From positions 1,202 through 6,829 of the forward strand of contig JAKFXM010000012.1 of the NCBI GenBank assembly GCA_021731385.1: 5,628 bases of DNA. The letters run 5' to 3'. Within the stretch, counting starts at the first letter, position 1; each line of letters starts with the position of its first letter. The DNA is from Methanobacteriota archaeon. GTDB taxonomy: Archaea; Altiarchaeota; Altiarchaeia; IMC4; QMZM01. The position numbers and the translations under genes are program-made. The notes below the pieces were generated by a model. The model saw nothing but the letters and a program-made list of their open reading frames with translations, made no database searches and was not told where the DNA came from. Positions 1 to 5,436 of the stretch are shown here, one piece after another.

Positions 1-1004
1 GAGTGAACACCGGTCATTATACTTATAACCTCTATCTTGTCTTTCAGTTTTGGATTAATCCTTGCACCCCAGGTTACATTGGCATTCGGGTCCATCTCCT
101 GCGTTAATATCTGTCCTACCCTGTTTGCCTCGCCTATTGTCATATCCTCCCCACCAGTTATGTGAATCAATGCACCAGTTGCACCCTTGTAGTCAACATC
201 AAGCAGTGGATGAGCTAGTGTATTCTTAACGGCAGTTTCAACCTTGTCAGGACCTTCGCCATCACCAACACTTATAACAGAGACCCTTCCACCGCCGAGA
301 ACAGATTTTATATCAGCAAAGTCAAGGTTGATTAAACTAGGCTCAAAGATCGTATCCGTTATACCTTTTACAGCCCTTGCAACTATCTCATCAGCTACCA
401 TGAATGCCTTGTCTATCGCAAGGTTTGGAACATACTCAACAAGTTTGTTGTTGTCTATTACAACGACGGTGTCAGCAACCCTTCTTAACTTGTCTATACC
501 CTCCCGGGCCTTTTCAAGCCTCGAACGCTCCATCTTGAATGGGAATGTTACGATTGCAACCACTATTGCTCCCGCATCCTTTGCGATTTCAGCAATGACT
601 GGAACGGAACCCGTACCAGTTCCACCGCCCATACCTGCAGTAAGGAATATGAGATGCACGCCATTCAGAAGATTAGCAATCTCGTGTCTGCTTGCATCCG
701 CGGCCTTTTCACCAATTTCGGGAAAACCGCCTGCACCAAGCCCGCGTGTTAGTTTAGATCCTATAAGGATCTTTGTTATCCCCTCATCTATCTTCTTCAG
801 GTCCTGGGCATCTGTATTGCAGGCAAGTAGTTCGACACCAGCAGTAACCCCGATCCTGGAGAGTCTGTTTATCGTATTGTTACCCCCGCCACCAGTTCCA
901 AGAACAGCAATCCTAAGCCTGTCTGCCCCGGTAAATTCATCATCTGATTTTTTTTCCTCAGATACGGCCCCGTATCTTATCGCATCCTTAACTATAGAGT
1001 CCAT
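1..1004 (-). CDS. ftsZ: FtsZ cell-division GTPase, left tandem copy (3' end outside window)
   Basis: This is a tubulin-family GTPase that polymerises into the division ring at midcell. The visible part encodes residues 1-334 of the 366 seen in the neighbouring complete copy. The window edge removes about 31 C-terminal residues and the stop, so completeness is unknown. It contains the glycine-rich nucleotide loop LGTGGGGNN (residues 35-43), the tubulin signature GGGTGTG (126-132) and the T7 catalytic loop NLDFADIK (226-233, with D228 and D231). The start is the ATG at 1002-1004, matching the start MDSIVKD of the other copy; an in-frame family-like N-terminus begins there. Every base from 1 to 1014 equals 1131-2144, so there is no sign of divergence or decay. 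The start lies 29 bp downstream of the other copy's stop. The pair could be cotranscribed, or this copy could use the TATA-like sequence at 1033-1040. The family call is secure; whether this is a real second gene is not. Confidence 0.9.
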   Translation of the reverse strand, partial: MDSIVKDAIRYGAVSEEKKSDDEFTGADRLRIAVLGTGGGGNNTINRLSRIGVTAGVELLACNTDAQDLKKIDEGITKILIGSKLTRGLGAGGFPEIGEKAADASRHEIANLLNGVHLIFLTAGMGGGTGTGSVPVIAEIAKDAGAIVVAIVTFPFKMERSRLEKAREGIDKLRRVADTVVVIDNNKLVEYVPNLAIDKAFMVADEIVARAVKGITDTIFEPSLINLDFADIKSVLGGGRVSVISVGDGEGPDKVETAVKNTLAHPLLDVDYKGATGALIHITGGEDMTIGEANRVGQILTQEMDPNANVTWGARINPKLKDKIEVISIMTGVH

Positions 1005-1014
1005 TTTTTGTATA
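1..1014. repeat. Direct repeat, left copy (ftsZ duplication)
   Basis: By eye, this block is identical base for base to 1131-2144, giving a period of 1130 bp. It covers the visible ftsZ coding part plus 10 bp upstream of its start codon. Identity ends at 1014/1015: TATA is followed by AATTGC here and by TACCAA in the other copy. The left limit is cut by the window edge, so the repeat may be longer. Confidence 0.97.
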
Positions 1015-1032
1015 AATTGCCTTATAATTATT

Positions 1033-1040
1033 TTTATATA
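1033..1040 (-). promoter_or_regulatory. Candidate TATA box (box A) for the left ftsZ copy
   Basis: On the minus strand the end of the right ftsZ copy reads AGTATATAAAAATA, an archaeal TATA-like sequence that overlaps its own stop codon (TAA, 1034-1036). It sits about 30 bp upstream of the ATG of the left copy, the distance expected for a leaderless archaeal transcript. Such AT-rich matches are common by chance, and plain readthrough from the right copy is equally possible. Confidence 0.3.
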
Positions 1041-2134
1041 CTGCGTATCCCTACGCCCCAGTCATCGACCTCAGGCGTGTAGATATAAGCCCTTCCAGTA
1101 CCCCTCTCACTTGCGCCTAATAGATTAGGGGAGTGAACACCGGTCATTATACTTATAACCTCTATCTTGTCTTTCAGTTTTGGATTAATCCTTGCACCCC
1201 AGGTTACATTGGCATTCGGGTCCATCTCCTGCGTTAATATCTGTCCTACCCTGTTTGCCTCGCCTATTGTCATATCCTCCCCACCAGTTATGTGAATCAA
1301 TGCACCAGTTGCACCCTTGTAGTCAACATCAAGCAGTGGATGAGCTAGTGTATTCTTAACGGCAGTTTCAACCTTGTCAGGACCTTCGCCATCACCAACA
1401 CTTATAACAGAGACCCTTCCACCGCCGAGAACAGATTTTATATCAGCAAAGTCAAGGTTGATTAAACTAGGCTCAAAGATCGTATCCGTTATACCTTTTA
1501 CAGCCCTTGCAACTATCTCATCAGCTACCATGAATGCCTTGTCTATCGCAAGGTTTGGAACATACTCAACAAGTTTGTTGTTGTCTATTACAACGACGGT
1601 GTCAGCAACCCTTCTTAACTTGTCTATACCCTCCCGGGCCTTTTCAAGCCTCGAACGCTCCATCTTGAATGGGAATGTTACGATTGCAACCACTATTGCT
1701 CCCGCATCCTTTGCGATTTCAGCAATGACTGGAACGGAACCCGTACCAGTTCCACCGCCCATACCTGCAGTAAGGAATATGAGATGCACGCCATTCAGAA
1801 GATTAGCAATCTCGTGTCTGCTTGCATCCGCGGCCTTTTCACCAATTTCGGGAAAACCGCCTGCACCAAGCCCGCGTGTTAGTTTAGATCCTATAAGGAT
1901 CTTTGTTATCCCCTCATCTATCTTCTTCAGGTCCTGGGCATCTGTATTGCAGGCAAGTAGTTCGACACCAGCAGTAACCCCGATCCTGGAGAGTCTGTTT
2001 ATCGTATTGTTACCCCCGCCACCAGTTCCAAGAACAGCAATCCTAAGCCTGTCTGCCCCGGTAAATTCATCATCTGATTTTTTTTCCTCAGATACGGCCC
2101 CGTATCTTATCGCATCCTTAACTATAGAGTCCAT
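1034..2134 (-). CDS. ftsZ: FtsZ cell-division GTPase, right tandem copy (complete)
   Basis: This complete 366-residue FtsZ assembles GTP-dependently into the cytokinetic ring. Residues 1-30 are a short variable N-terminal extension. The GTPase domain follows, with LGTGGGGNN (35-43), CNTDAQDL (62-69), the tubulin signature GGGTGTG (126-132) and the T7 loop NLDFADIK (226-233), whose D228 and D231 complete the GTPase site of the next subunit. The C-terminal domain includes GATGALIHITGGEDMTI and ends in a short tail, DDWGVGIRSI, in the place where FtsZ proteins carry a partner-binding peptide. The reading frame is open 17 codons further upstream, but those codons (up to WYIQK) do not look like FtsZ. 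The identical copy also diverges just upstream of the ATG at 2132-2134, so that ATG is chosen. No clear Shine-Dalgarno motif precedes it (TATACAAAAAATG), which suggests a leaderless or weakly led message. I cannot assign FtsZ1 versus FtsZ2 without a tree. Confidence 0.96.
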   Translation of the reverse strand: MDSIVKDAIRYGAVSEEKKSDDEFTGADRLRIAVLGTGGGGNNTINRLSRIGVTAGVELLACNTDAQDLKKIDEGITKILIGSKLTRGLGAGGFPEIGEKAADASRHEIANLLNGVHLIFLTAGMGGGTGTGSVPVIAEIAKDAGAIVVAIVTFPFKMERSRLEKAREGIDKLRRVADTVVVIDNNKLVEYVPNLAIDKAFMVADEIVARAVKGITDTIFEPSLINLDFADIKSVLGGGRVSVISVGDGEGPDKVETAVKNTLAHPLLDVDYKGATGALIHITGGEDMTIGEANRVGQILTQEMDPNANVTWGARINPKLKDKIEVISIMTGVHSPNLLGASERGTGRAYIYTPEVDDWGVGIRSI

Positions 2135-2144
2135 TTTTTGTATA
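1131..2144. repeat. Direct repeat, right copy (ftsZ duplication)
   Basis: This is the second copy of the block at 1-1014, with no mismatch found. The full duplicated unit (for example 1015-2144) would hold 19 bp downstream of the ftsZ stop, the whole gene and only 10 bp upstream of the start. It is therefore almost exactly one gene and lacks the longer upstream region that would normally hold the promoter. Confidence 0.97.
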
Positions 2145-2386
2145 TACCAAACCCGATAAGCCAACAAACTAAATGCACTACACACGCTTAATGAGTGCAG
2201 TATAGTTCAATAGACCTAAAGGCAACAAGCTAAATTAAAAAAAAGATGCTTATAACAGGTTAATTATTATTTTTTGCTAATATAAAAAGCAAAATTAATG
2301 CCTCTAAAATCGCTTACGGATGTCAGGTAACGGCTTTTATAATTTATGAGGACAAAAAACCGGTTTAATATTAAACAATTCTTGAT
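2135..2386. other. Gene-free AT-rich region upstream of ftsZ
   Basis: I see no credible gene or RNA here. The part next to ftsZ must contain the promoter of the right copy, but no single TATA box stands out; the minus strand has several weak candidates (CTATAC near 2202, GTATATAC near 2140). A 6-bp inverted pair, TGCACT (2174-2179) with AGTGCA (2194-2199), could form a 14-nt-loop hairpin or an operator. A weaker stem pairs TTTTGCT (2272-2278) with AGCAAAA (2288-2294). The 14-nt palindrome GTTTAATATTAAAC lies at 2363-2376. Confidence 0.5.
2237..2244 (-). terminator. Possible T-tract terminator for the kinase transcript
   Basis: Eight consecutive A on the plus strand make a T8 tract on the minus strand, the kind of oligo-T signal at which archaeal RNA polymerase terminates. 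It lies about 340 bp beyond the kinase stop and about 100 bp before the ftsZ start, so it would separate the two same-strand units. A shorter T6 tract at 2354-2359 could act earlier. Confidence 0.3.
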
Positions 2387-2410
2387 GTTCTGTAATTGAA
2401 ATTACAGAAC
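2387..2410. repeat. Perfect hairpin, 10-bp stem, TGAA loop
   Basis: GTTCTGTAAT (2387-2396) pairs fully with ATTACAGAAC (2401-2410) around the loop TGAA. It is the leftmost of the hairpin cluster between ftsZ and the kinase gene. There is no following T-run on either strand, so it does not look like a classic intrinsic terminator. Confidence 0.75.
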
Positions 2411-2424
2411 AGTAAAATTTTGCC

Positions 2425-2480
2425 TAATACGAAATTCCTTTGGAATTTCGTAGCTACGAAACCTGAAGGGTTTCGTATTA
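2425..2480. repeat. Two-hairpin palindromic module I
   Basis: Two adjacent hairpins are joined by a palindromic linker. The first pairs TACGAAATTCC (2428-2438) with GGAATTTCGTA (2442-2452) around a TTT loop. The second pairs TACGAAACC (2455-2463) with GGTTTCGTA (2469-2477) around TGAAG. Only GC (2453-2454) separates them, so the junction GTAGCTAC is itself a palindrome, extending to the 16-nt TTTCGTAGCTACGAAA (2447-2462). The outer flanks TAATAC (2425-2430) and GTATTA (2475-2480) are also complementary, so a three-way-junction fold is possible. The module shares this plan with those at 2509-2566 and 5437-5490. Confidence 0.85.
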
Positions 2481-2508
2481 AAGTAAAATTGTTATCGCAA
2501 TACAAAGT

Positions 2509-2566
2509 ATGTGGCGGAGAGGCTTCGCCTCTCCGACATATGTCTGAGGCTTCGCCTCAGCCACAT
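2509..2566. repeat. Two-hairpin palindromic module II (GC-rich)
   Basis: Hairpin one pairs CGGAGAGGC (2515-2523) with GCCTCTCCG (2527-2535). Hairpin two pairs CTGAGGC (2544-2550) with GCCTCAG (2554-2560). Both have a TTC triloop and share the 13-nt core GAGGCTTCGCCTC. The linker ACATATGT (2536-2543) is a perfect palindrome. ATGTGG (2509-2514) pairs with CCACAT (2561-2566) to enclose both arms in a closed three-way junction. It is clearly richer in G and C than the surrounding DNA. Confidence 0.88.
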
Positions 2567-2574
2567 TGTGAGTT

Positions 2575-2598
2575 AAGATTTTGCTAAAGCAAAATCTT
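2575..2598. repeat. Perfect hairpin spanning the kinase stop codon
   Basis: AAGATTTTGC (2575-2584) pairs with GCAAAATCTT (2589-2598) around the loop TAAA. Read on the minus strand, the right arm encodes the last residues K-I-L-L of the kinase and the loop contains its TAG stop (2584-2586). The core TTTTGC/GCAAAA recurs in the hairpins at 5465-5489 and 5308-5334. It may stabilise the 3' end of the mRNA. Confidence 0.85.
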
Positions 2599-3138
2599 CC
2601 TTGCTTTCATTATTTCCTTAATCCCCCCGTATAACTCATTTATAGCCCCTGTATTGTCTATTTTGTAATCTGCTATATCCCCAATTTCATCAATTCTTCT
2701 TTCGGTTTCCCTGTTTTCGGACTCCATGAATTCCTCAAATGTTATATCCTGCTCCCCCTTTTCTCCACGAATTTTACATCTCTCGTATCTGATTTTTGCA
2801 GGTGCATTTATGTAAATCAGGATATTGTTTTCAAATTTTCTAAGCAATTCAACCTCGTTAGGATATCTTATTCCATCTATCACAACAATCCTATTTTTTT
2901 CATTCGCTATGTCCTTTTCAAATGCATTTACGATTACATCGGGACCTATCGAATTTCTCAATGCGGCCCCAAATTTCTGGAGATACTCCCTATCATGAGG
3001 TAGATACAGTCTGTCAAGAATATCCATTAATATCTGCGAAAATCTTCTCTGGCTTGCACTGTAATTTTTATGCAAATATTCGCTTACTATTGTTTTTCCT
3101 GAACCAATTCTACCGCAAAGGCCGATTACAAGTTTCAT
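2584..3138 (-). CDS. P-loop kinase, dephospho-CoA / deoxynucleotide kinase-like
   Basis: This 184-residue cytosolic P-loop kinase has the Walker A motif GRIGSGKT (residues 9-16; K15 and T16 bind the phosphates and Mg). A block FGAALRNSIGPDVI (56-69) and the strand-loop VVIDGIRYPNEVELLRKF (85-102) follow. IYINAPAKIRYERC (108-121) leads into a lid rich in charged residues (about 122-145), and the tail IADYKIDNTG has the A-D-x-x-I-x-N-x-G pattern. This arrangement is seen in dephospho-CoA kinase and deoxynucleoside-monophosphate kinase families, and the length is typical. Many archaea make CoA with an unrelated GTP-dependent kinase, so a CoaE role is not assured and I give no symbol. The start ATG at 3136-3138 follows AAAAAGGTAA, a plausible ribosome site, and the P-loop sits where expected. 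The last codons fall in a palindrome. It is divergent from topA and separated by about 450 bp from ftsZ. Confidence 0.85.
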   Translation of the reverse strand: MKLVIGLCGRIGSGKTIVSEYLHKNYSASQRRFSQILMDILDRLYLPHDREYLQKFGAALRNSIGPDVIVNAFEKDIANEKNRIVVIDGIRYPNEVELLRKFENNILIYINAPAKIRYERCKIRGEKGEQDITFEEFMESENRETERRIDEIGDIADYKIDNTGAINELYGGIKEIMKARKILL

Positions 3139-3192
3139 TTACCTTTTTATATTACTTCTATCTATTTTATGATGTAAGAATAAAAACAATTT
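3139..3192. promoter_or_regulatory. Divergent promoter region between kinase and topA
   Basis: This short AT-rich gap must hold both promoters. For topA, TTTTTATATT at 3144-3153 is a box-A-like sequence; with the usual spacing, transcription would begin near 3176 and leave a short leader. For the kinase, the minus-strand sequence CATAAAAT (3163-3170) lies about 25-30 bp from its ATG, which would give an almost leaderless message. With so little space, factors bound here could affect both genes. The TATA assignments are by eye and uncertain. Confidence 0.45.
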
Positions 3193-3243
3193 GGAAAGAT
3201 GCCAACCCTGATAATTACGGAAAAGCCGAATGTTGCTGAAAGA
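3193..3243 (+). repeat. Upstream copy of the topA start (51-bp direct repeat)
   Basis: These 51 bp are identical to 3298-3348. They hold a GGAAAG ribosome site, an ATG (3199-3201) and the first 15 codons of topA (MPTLIITEKPNVAER). The frame stays open through the insert into the second copy, so initiation at 3199 would give a 719-residue protein carrying a 35-residue extension with a repeated first beta strand. It is read here as a partial duplication, not as the native start. Confidence 0.93.
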
Positions 3244-3247
3244 CAAA

Positions 3248-3290
3248 CCCTTTCTGTAGAAAAGAAAGTGTTTGTATCCCCAAAGAAAAC
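3248..3290. repeat. Small repeat element, copy E1 (between the topA start copies)
   Basis: The pattern CCCTTTC, then AAGAAAGTGTTT, TAT, CCCCAAAGAAAAC matches the element at 5532-5584 in order and spacing, but with shorter homopolymer tracts. It can fold: CTTTCT (3250-3255) pairs with AGAAAG (3263-3268), and GTTT (3270-3273) pairs with AAAC (3287-3290). It separates the two copies of the topA start. The insert plus one 51-bp repeat is 105 bp, so the frame is kept. Confidence 0.6.
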
Positions 3291-3297
3291 TAATTTA

Positions 3298-3348
3298 GGA
3301 AAGATGCCAACCCTGATAATTACGGAAAAGCCGAATGTTGCTGAAAGA
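3298..3348 (+). repeat. Downstream copy of the topA start (51-bp direct repeat)
   Basis: This is an exact copy of 3193-3243. Here the sequence continues into the conserved Toprim region (IANSLGNAEK), so this copy contains the start of the mature TopA reading frame. The ribosome-binding sequence AGGAAAG lies directly before the ATG at 3304. Confidence 0.93.
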
Positions 3349-5358
3349 ATTGCGAATTCCCTGGGTAATGCAGAGAAGATTTCAAGGAATGGAATTTCCT
3401 ACTATAGAGTAGATGACAATTTTATTGTCCCTGCAGTCGGTCATATCTACGGGCTTAATGAGAAAAAGAAGGGAACATGGACGTATCCTGTCTTTGACAT
3501 CGATTGGATGCCAAGTTATAAGGTAACCAAGGCATCGGAATTCACGAAAAAATATCTTGAAAACATAAAATTTTTGTCAGAGAAATGCAATAATTTCATA
3601 AATGCATGCGACTATGACATAGAGGGTGAGGTTATTGGATTTAATGTAATAAAGCATGCCTGTAACCAGGATCCCTTGCAGGAAAATGTCATGAGGATGA
3701 GATATTCAACCCTTACTTCAGAATCAATAATAAATGCCTATAAAAATTTGGAGCCTATAAACAAGGGGATGGCATATGCCGGACTTACAAGGCACACGCT
3801 TGACTGGTACTGGGGCATTAATCTCTCAAGGGCATTAACACTTGCTGTGAGGAGGGCACATGGCTATGTAACGCTGAGCATCGGCAGGGTTCAGGGACCT
3901 ACGCTGAAAATTCTGGCGGCAAGGGACAGATTGATATCTGAATTCAAGCCCGAACCCTACTGGCAGATTGAGATGATCTCAAGCAAGGGTGAAAAAAGAT
4001 TAAGCGCATTTCATTCTGAAGATAAATTCTGGGAGAAGGACAAGGCAAGTAAGGCAAAGGATAATTGTGGTAATATCGCAAGGGTTGTTCAGGTTGAAAA
4101 AAAGAAATTCAAACAACCTCCAGTTACACCATTTGATCTGACAACACTGCAGACAGAGGCTTACAAGCAATTGAAAATCGACCCAAGAAGAACACTTGAA
4201 GTGGCGCAGGAATTATATACAAATGCATACATCAGTTACCCAAGAACCTCAAGTCAGCAACTGCCGCCAGGGATAAATTACAGTCGTATAATAGAGAATC
4301 TTGGGAGGATTCAGGAGTATGGCCAGTCTGCAGATGTGCTAATAAAAAAGAAAAAAATAAAGCCAAACAATGGAAAGAAGAAAGATCCGGCACATCCTGC
4401 AATATATCCCACCGGTGAAATTCCAAAAAACCTTAATGCGGATGCAAGTAAAATTTATGACCTTATTGTCCGGAGATTTTTTGCAACATTCGGGGAACCT
4501 GCAATAAGGGAAACCGTAAATATAAAATTGGACAATAATTCTGAAATCTTTGTTGCTGAGGGAACGAGAACAATAGATGCGGGATGGCACCATTTGTATG
4601 GAAAATATGCAAAATTCGAGGAGGAGGAACTTCCATCTCTTGAGAAGGGAGAGGAATTAAATGTTGAAGACATAAAAATCCATGAAAAAGAAACAAAACC
4701 TCAAAAAAAGTATACTCCTGCATCCATAATAAGGGAAATGGAGAAAAAGAATTTGGGGACAAAGGCTACAAGGTCACAGATCGTAGACATATTATTCAGG
4801 AGAGGTTATCTAAAAGGAAAGACAATTGAGGTAACCCCCCTCGGCCTGAATGTGGTTGATACGCTTGGTAAATACTGCCCAGAGGTTTTGAGCGAAAAAC
4901 TTACGAGGAAATTTGAAAAGGAAATGGAGGGTATTGAAGCAGGAAAGATACCAAGTGAAAAAGTTATAGGGGAAGGAAGAGAAACCATAATAAAAATTTC
5001 AAATGAATTTAAGGAGAATGAGTCGGAGATTGGAAAAGCACTTGCGGGCTCTCTTCTTTCCACAAGAACTGCAAGTTCACTTGGGGCATGCCACAAATGC
5101 GGTGGTAACCTTGTGCTGAGAAAATCAAAATTCGGATCGCAATTTGTAGGCTGTGCCAATTACCCCAAGTGTAATTACATTATATCGCTACCAAAAGGGA
5201 AACTAAAGGAGTCCGGAAGGTGCAAACAATGCGATTATTCAACAATTATGGTCTTCGGCGGAACACGACCCTGGGGTTTCTGCATTAACCCGGAATGTCC
5301 GAGCAAGAAAAATTTTGCCGTTGGCAAAATTTTTGTGCCCAATCAGCCAAAAGGCTGA
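3304..5358 (+). CDS. topA: DNA topoisomerase I (type IA), archaeal
   Basis: This 684-residue enzyme relaxes negative supercoils by cutting one DNA strand through a 5'-phosphotyrosyl link. The Toprim domain has IITEKPNVAERIA (E8) and the metal-binding CDYDIEGE (D103, D105, E107). HTLDWYWGINLSRALT and SIGRVQGPTLKIL follow. The active site is YISYPRTSSQ, with catalytic tyrosine Y312, then HPAIYPT (H364). ASIIREMEKKNLGTKATRSQIV is a further family hallmark, split here as ASIIREMEKKN and LGTKATRSQIV. Two zinc ribbons close the protein: C596, C599, C617, C623 and C640, C643, C660, C665. There is no helicase domain, so it is not reverse gyrase. I chose the ATG at 3304 because family members begin directly with this Toprim strand. 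An in-frame ATG at 3199 with the same ribosome site would add 35 residues made of a duplicated start plus a repeat element, and both may be used. Residues from 669 on are encoded by two hairpins, outside the conserved fold. Confidence 0.95.
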   Translation: MPTLIITEKPNVAERIANSLGNAEKISRNGISYYRVDDNFIVPAVGHIYGLNEKKKGTWTYPVFDIDWMPSYKVTKASEFTKKYLENIKFLSEKCNNFINACDYDIEGEVIGFNVIKHACNQDPLQENVMRMRYSTLTSESIINAYKNLEPINKGMAYAGLTRHTLDWYWGINLSRALTLAVRRAHGYVTLSIGRVQGPTLKILAARDRLISEFKPEPYWQIEMISSKGEKRLSAFHSEDKFWEKDKASKAKDNCGNIARVVQVEKKKFKQPPVTPFDLTTLQTEAYKQLKIDPRRTLEVAQELYTNAYISYPRTSSQQLPPGINYSRIIENLGRIQEYGQSADVLIKKKKIKPNNGKKKDPAHPAIYPTGEIPKNLNADASKIYDLIVRRFFATFGEPAIRETVNIKLDNNSEIFVAEGTRTIDAGWHHLYGKYAKFEEEELPSLEKGEELNVEDIKIHEKETKPQKKYTPASIIREMEKKNLGTKATRSQIVDILFRRGYLKGKTIEVTPLGLNVVDTLGKYCPEVLSEKLTRKFEKEMEGIEAGKIPSEKVIGEGRETIIKISNEFKENESEIGKALAGSLLSTRTASSLGACHKCGGNLVLRKSKFGSQFVGCANYPKCNYIISLPKGKLKESGRCKQCDYSTIMVFGGTRPWGFCINPECPSKKNFAVGKIFVPNQPKG
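5308..5334. repeat. Perfect hairpin inside the topA 3' end, 12-bp stem
   Basis: AAAAATTTTGCC (5308-5319) pairs with GGCAAAATTTTT (5323-5334) around GTT. It lies within the coding frame and encodes part of the nonconserved tail after the second zinc ribbon. On the plus strand the right arm ends in T5, so the structure resembles a terminator but lies before the stop codon. Confidence 0.85.
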
Positions 5359-5365
5359 TTGGGCA
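5336..5365. repeat. Perfect hairpin carrying the topA stop codon, 13-bp stem
   Basis: TGCCCAATCAGCC (5336-5348) pairs with GGCTGATTGGGCA (5353-5365) around AAAA. The topA stop TGA (5356-5358) is in the right arm. A single base separates this hairpin from the previous one. It is the strongest stem in the window and could protect the mRNA 3' end from exonucleases. Confidence 0.88.
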
Positions 5366-5405
5366 AGAAGAAGCCGCAGACACAGATAACCCCTGCGACA
5401 AATTA

Positions 5406-5418
5406 ATTTTGTTTTTTT
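5406..5418 (+). terminator. T-tract terminator after topA
   Basis: The sequence TTTTG followed by T7 (5412-5418) lies about 50 bp beyond the topA stop. Oligo-T tracts like this are the usual archaeal termination signal on the non-template strand. The two strong hairpins upstream may help, though archaeal termination does not need them. Confidence 0.5.
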
Positions 5419-5436
5419 AAGTTATTTATCCAAATT

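Noticed and set aside
244..1128. Long plus-strand open frame (about 294 codons) opposite ftsZ, repeated at 1374-2159
   Set aside because: It is the antisense shadow of ftsZ. It is rich in Ser/Pro/Ile from the complementary codons, has no family resemblance, and exists twice only because ftsZ is duplicated.
2135..2185. Seventeen-codon upstream extension of ftsZ
   Set aside because: The added residues do not look like FtsZ, and the two copies diverge 10 bp above the ATG at 2134, so a start at 2134 fits both.
2140..2230. Possible tRNA or tRNA fragment (GTTCAAT near 2204-2210)
   Set aside because: No acceptor, D or anticodon stems could be assembled around the T-loop-like heptamer on either strand.
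2281..2360. C/D box guide RNA
   Set aside because: I could not find a C box (RTGATGA) paired with a D box (CTGA) at proper spacing on either strand.
2396..2587. Sixty-three-codon plus-strand open frame in the hairpin cluster
   Set aside because: It is built from palindromic arms (module I and module II) and overlaps the kinase end. It has no ribosome site and no protein-like character.
2425..2598. CRISPR array
   Set aside because: The repeated elements are different palindromes with 2-8 nt linkers, not identical repeats with unique spacers of about 30-40 nt.
2922..3239. Plus-strand open frame of 105 codons running from the kinase gene into the topA start
   Set aside because: It is antisense to the kinase over most of its length, crosses the divergent promoter and enters topA out of frame. 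It is a shadow frame.
4232..5159. Several minus-strand open frames opposite topA
   Set aside because: They overlap one another and lie fully within the strongly conserved topA coding sequence. They have no motifs or ribosome sites.
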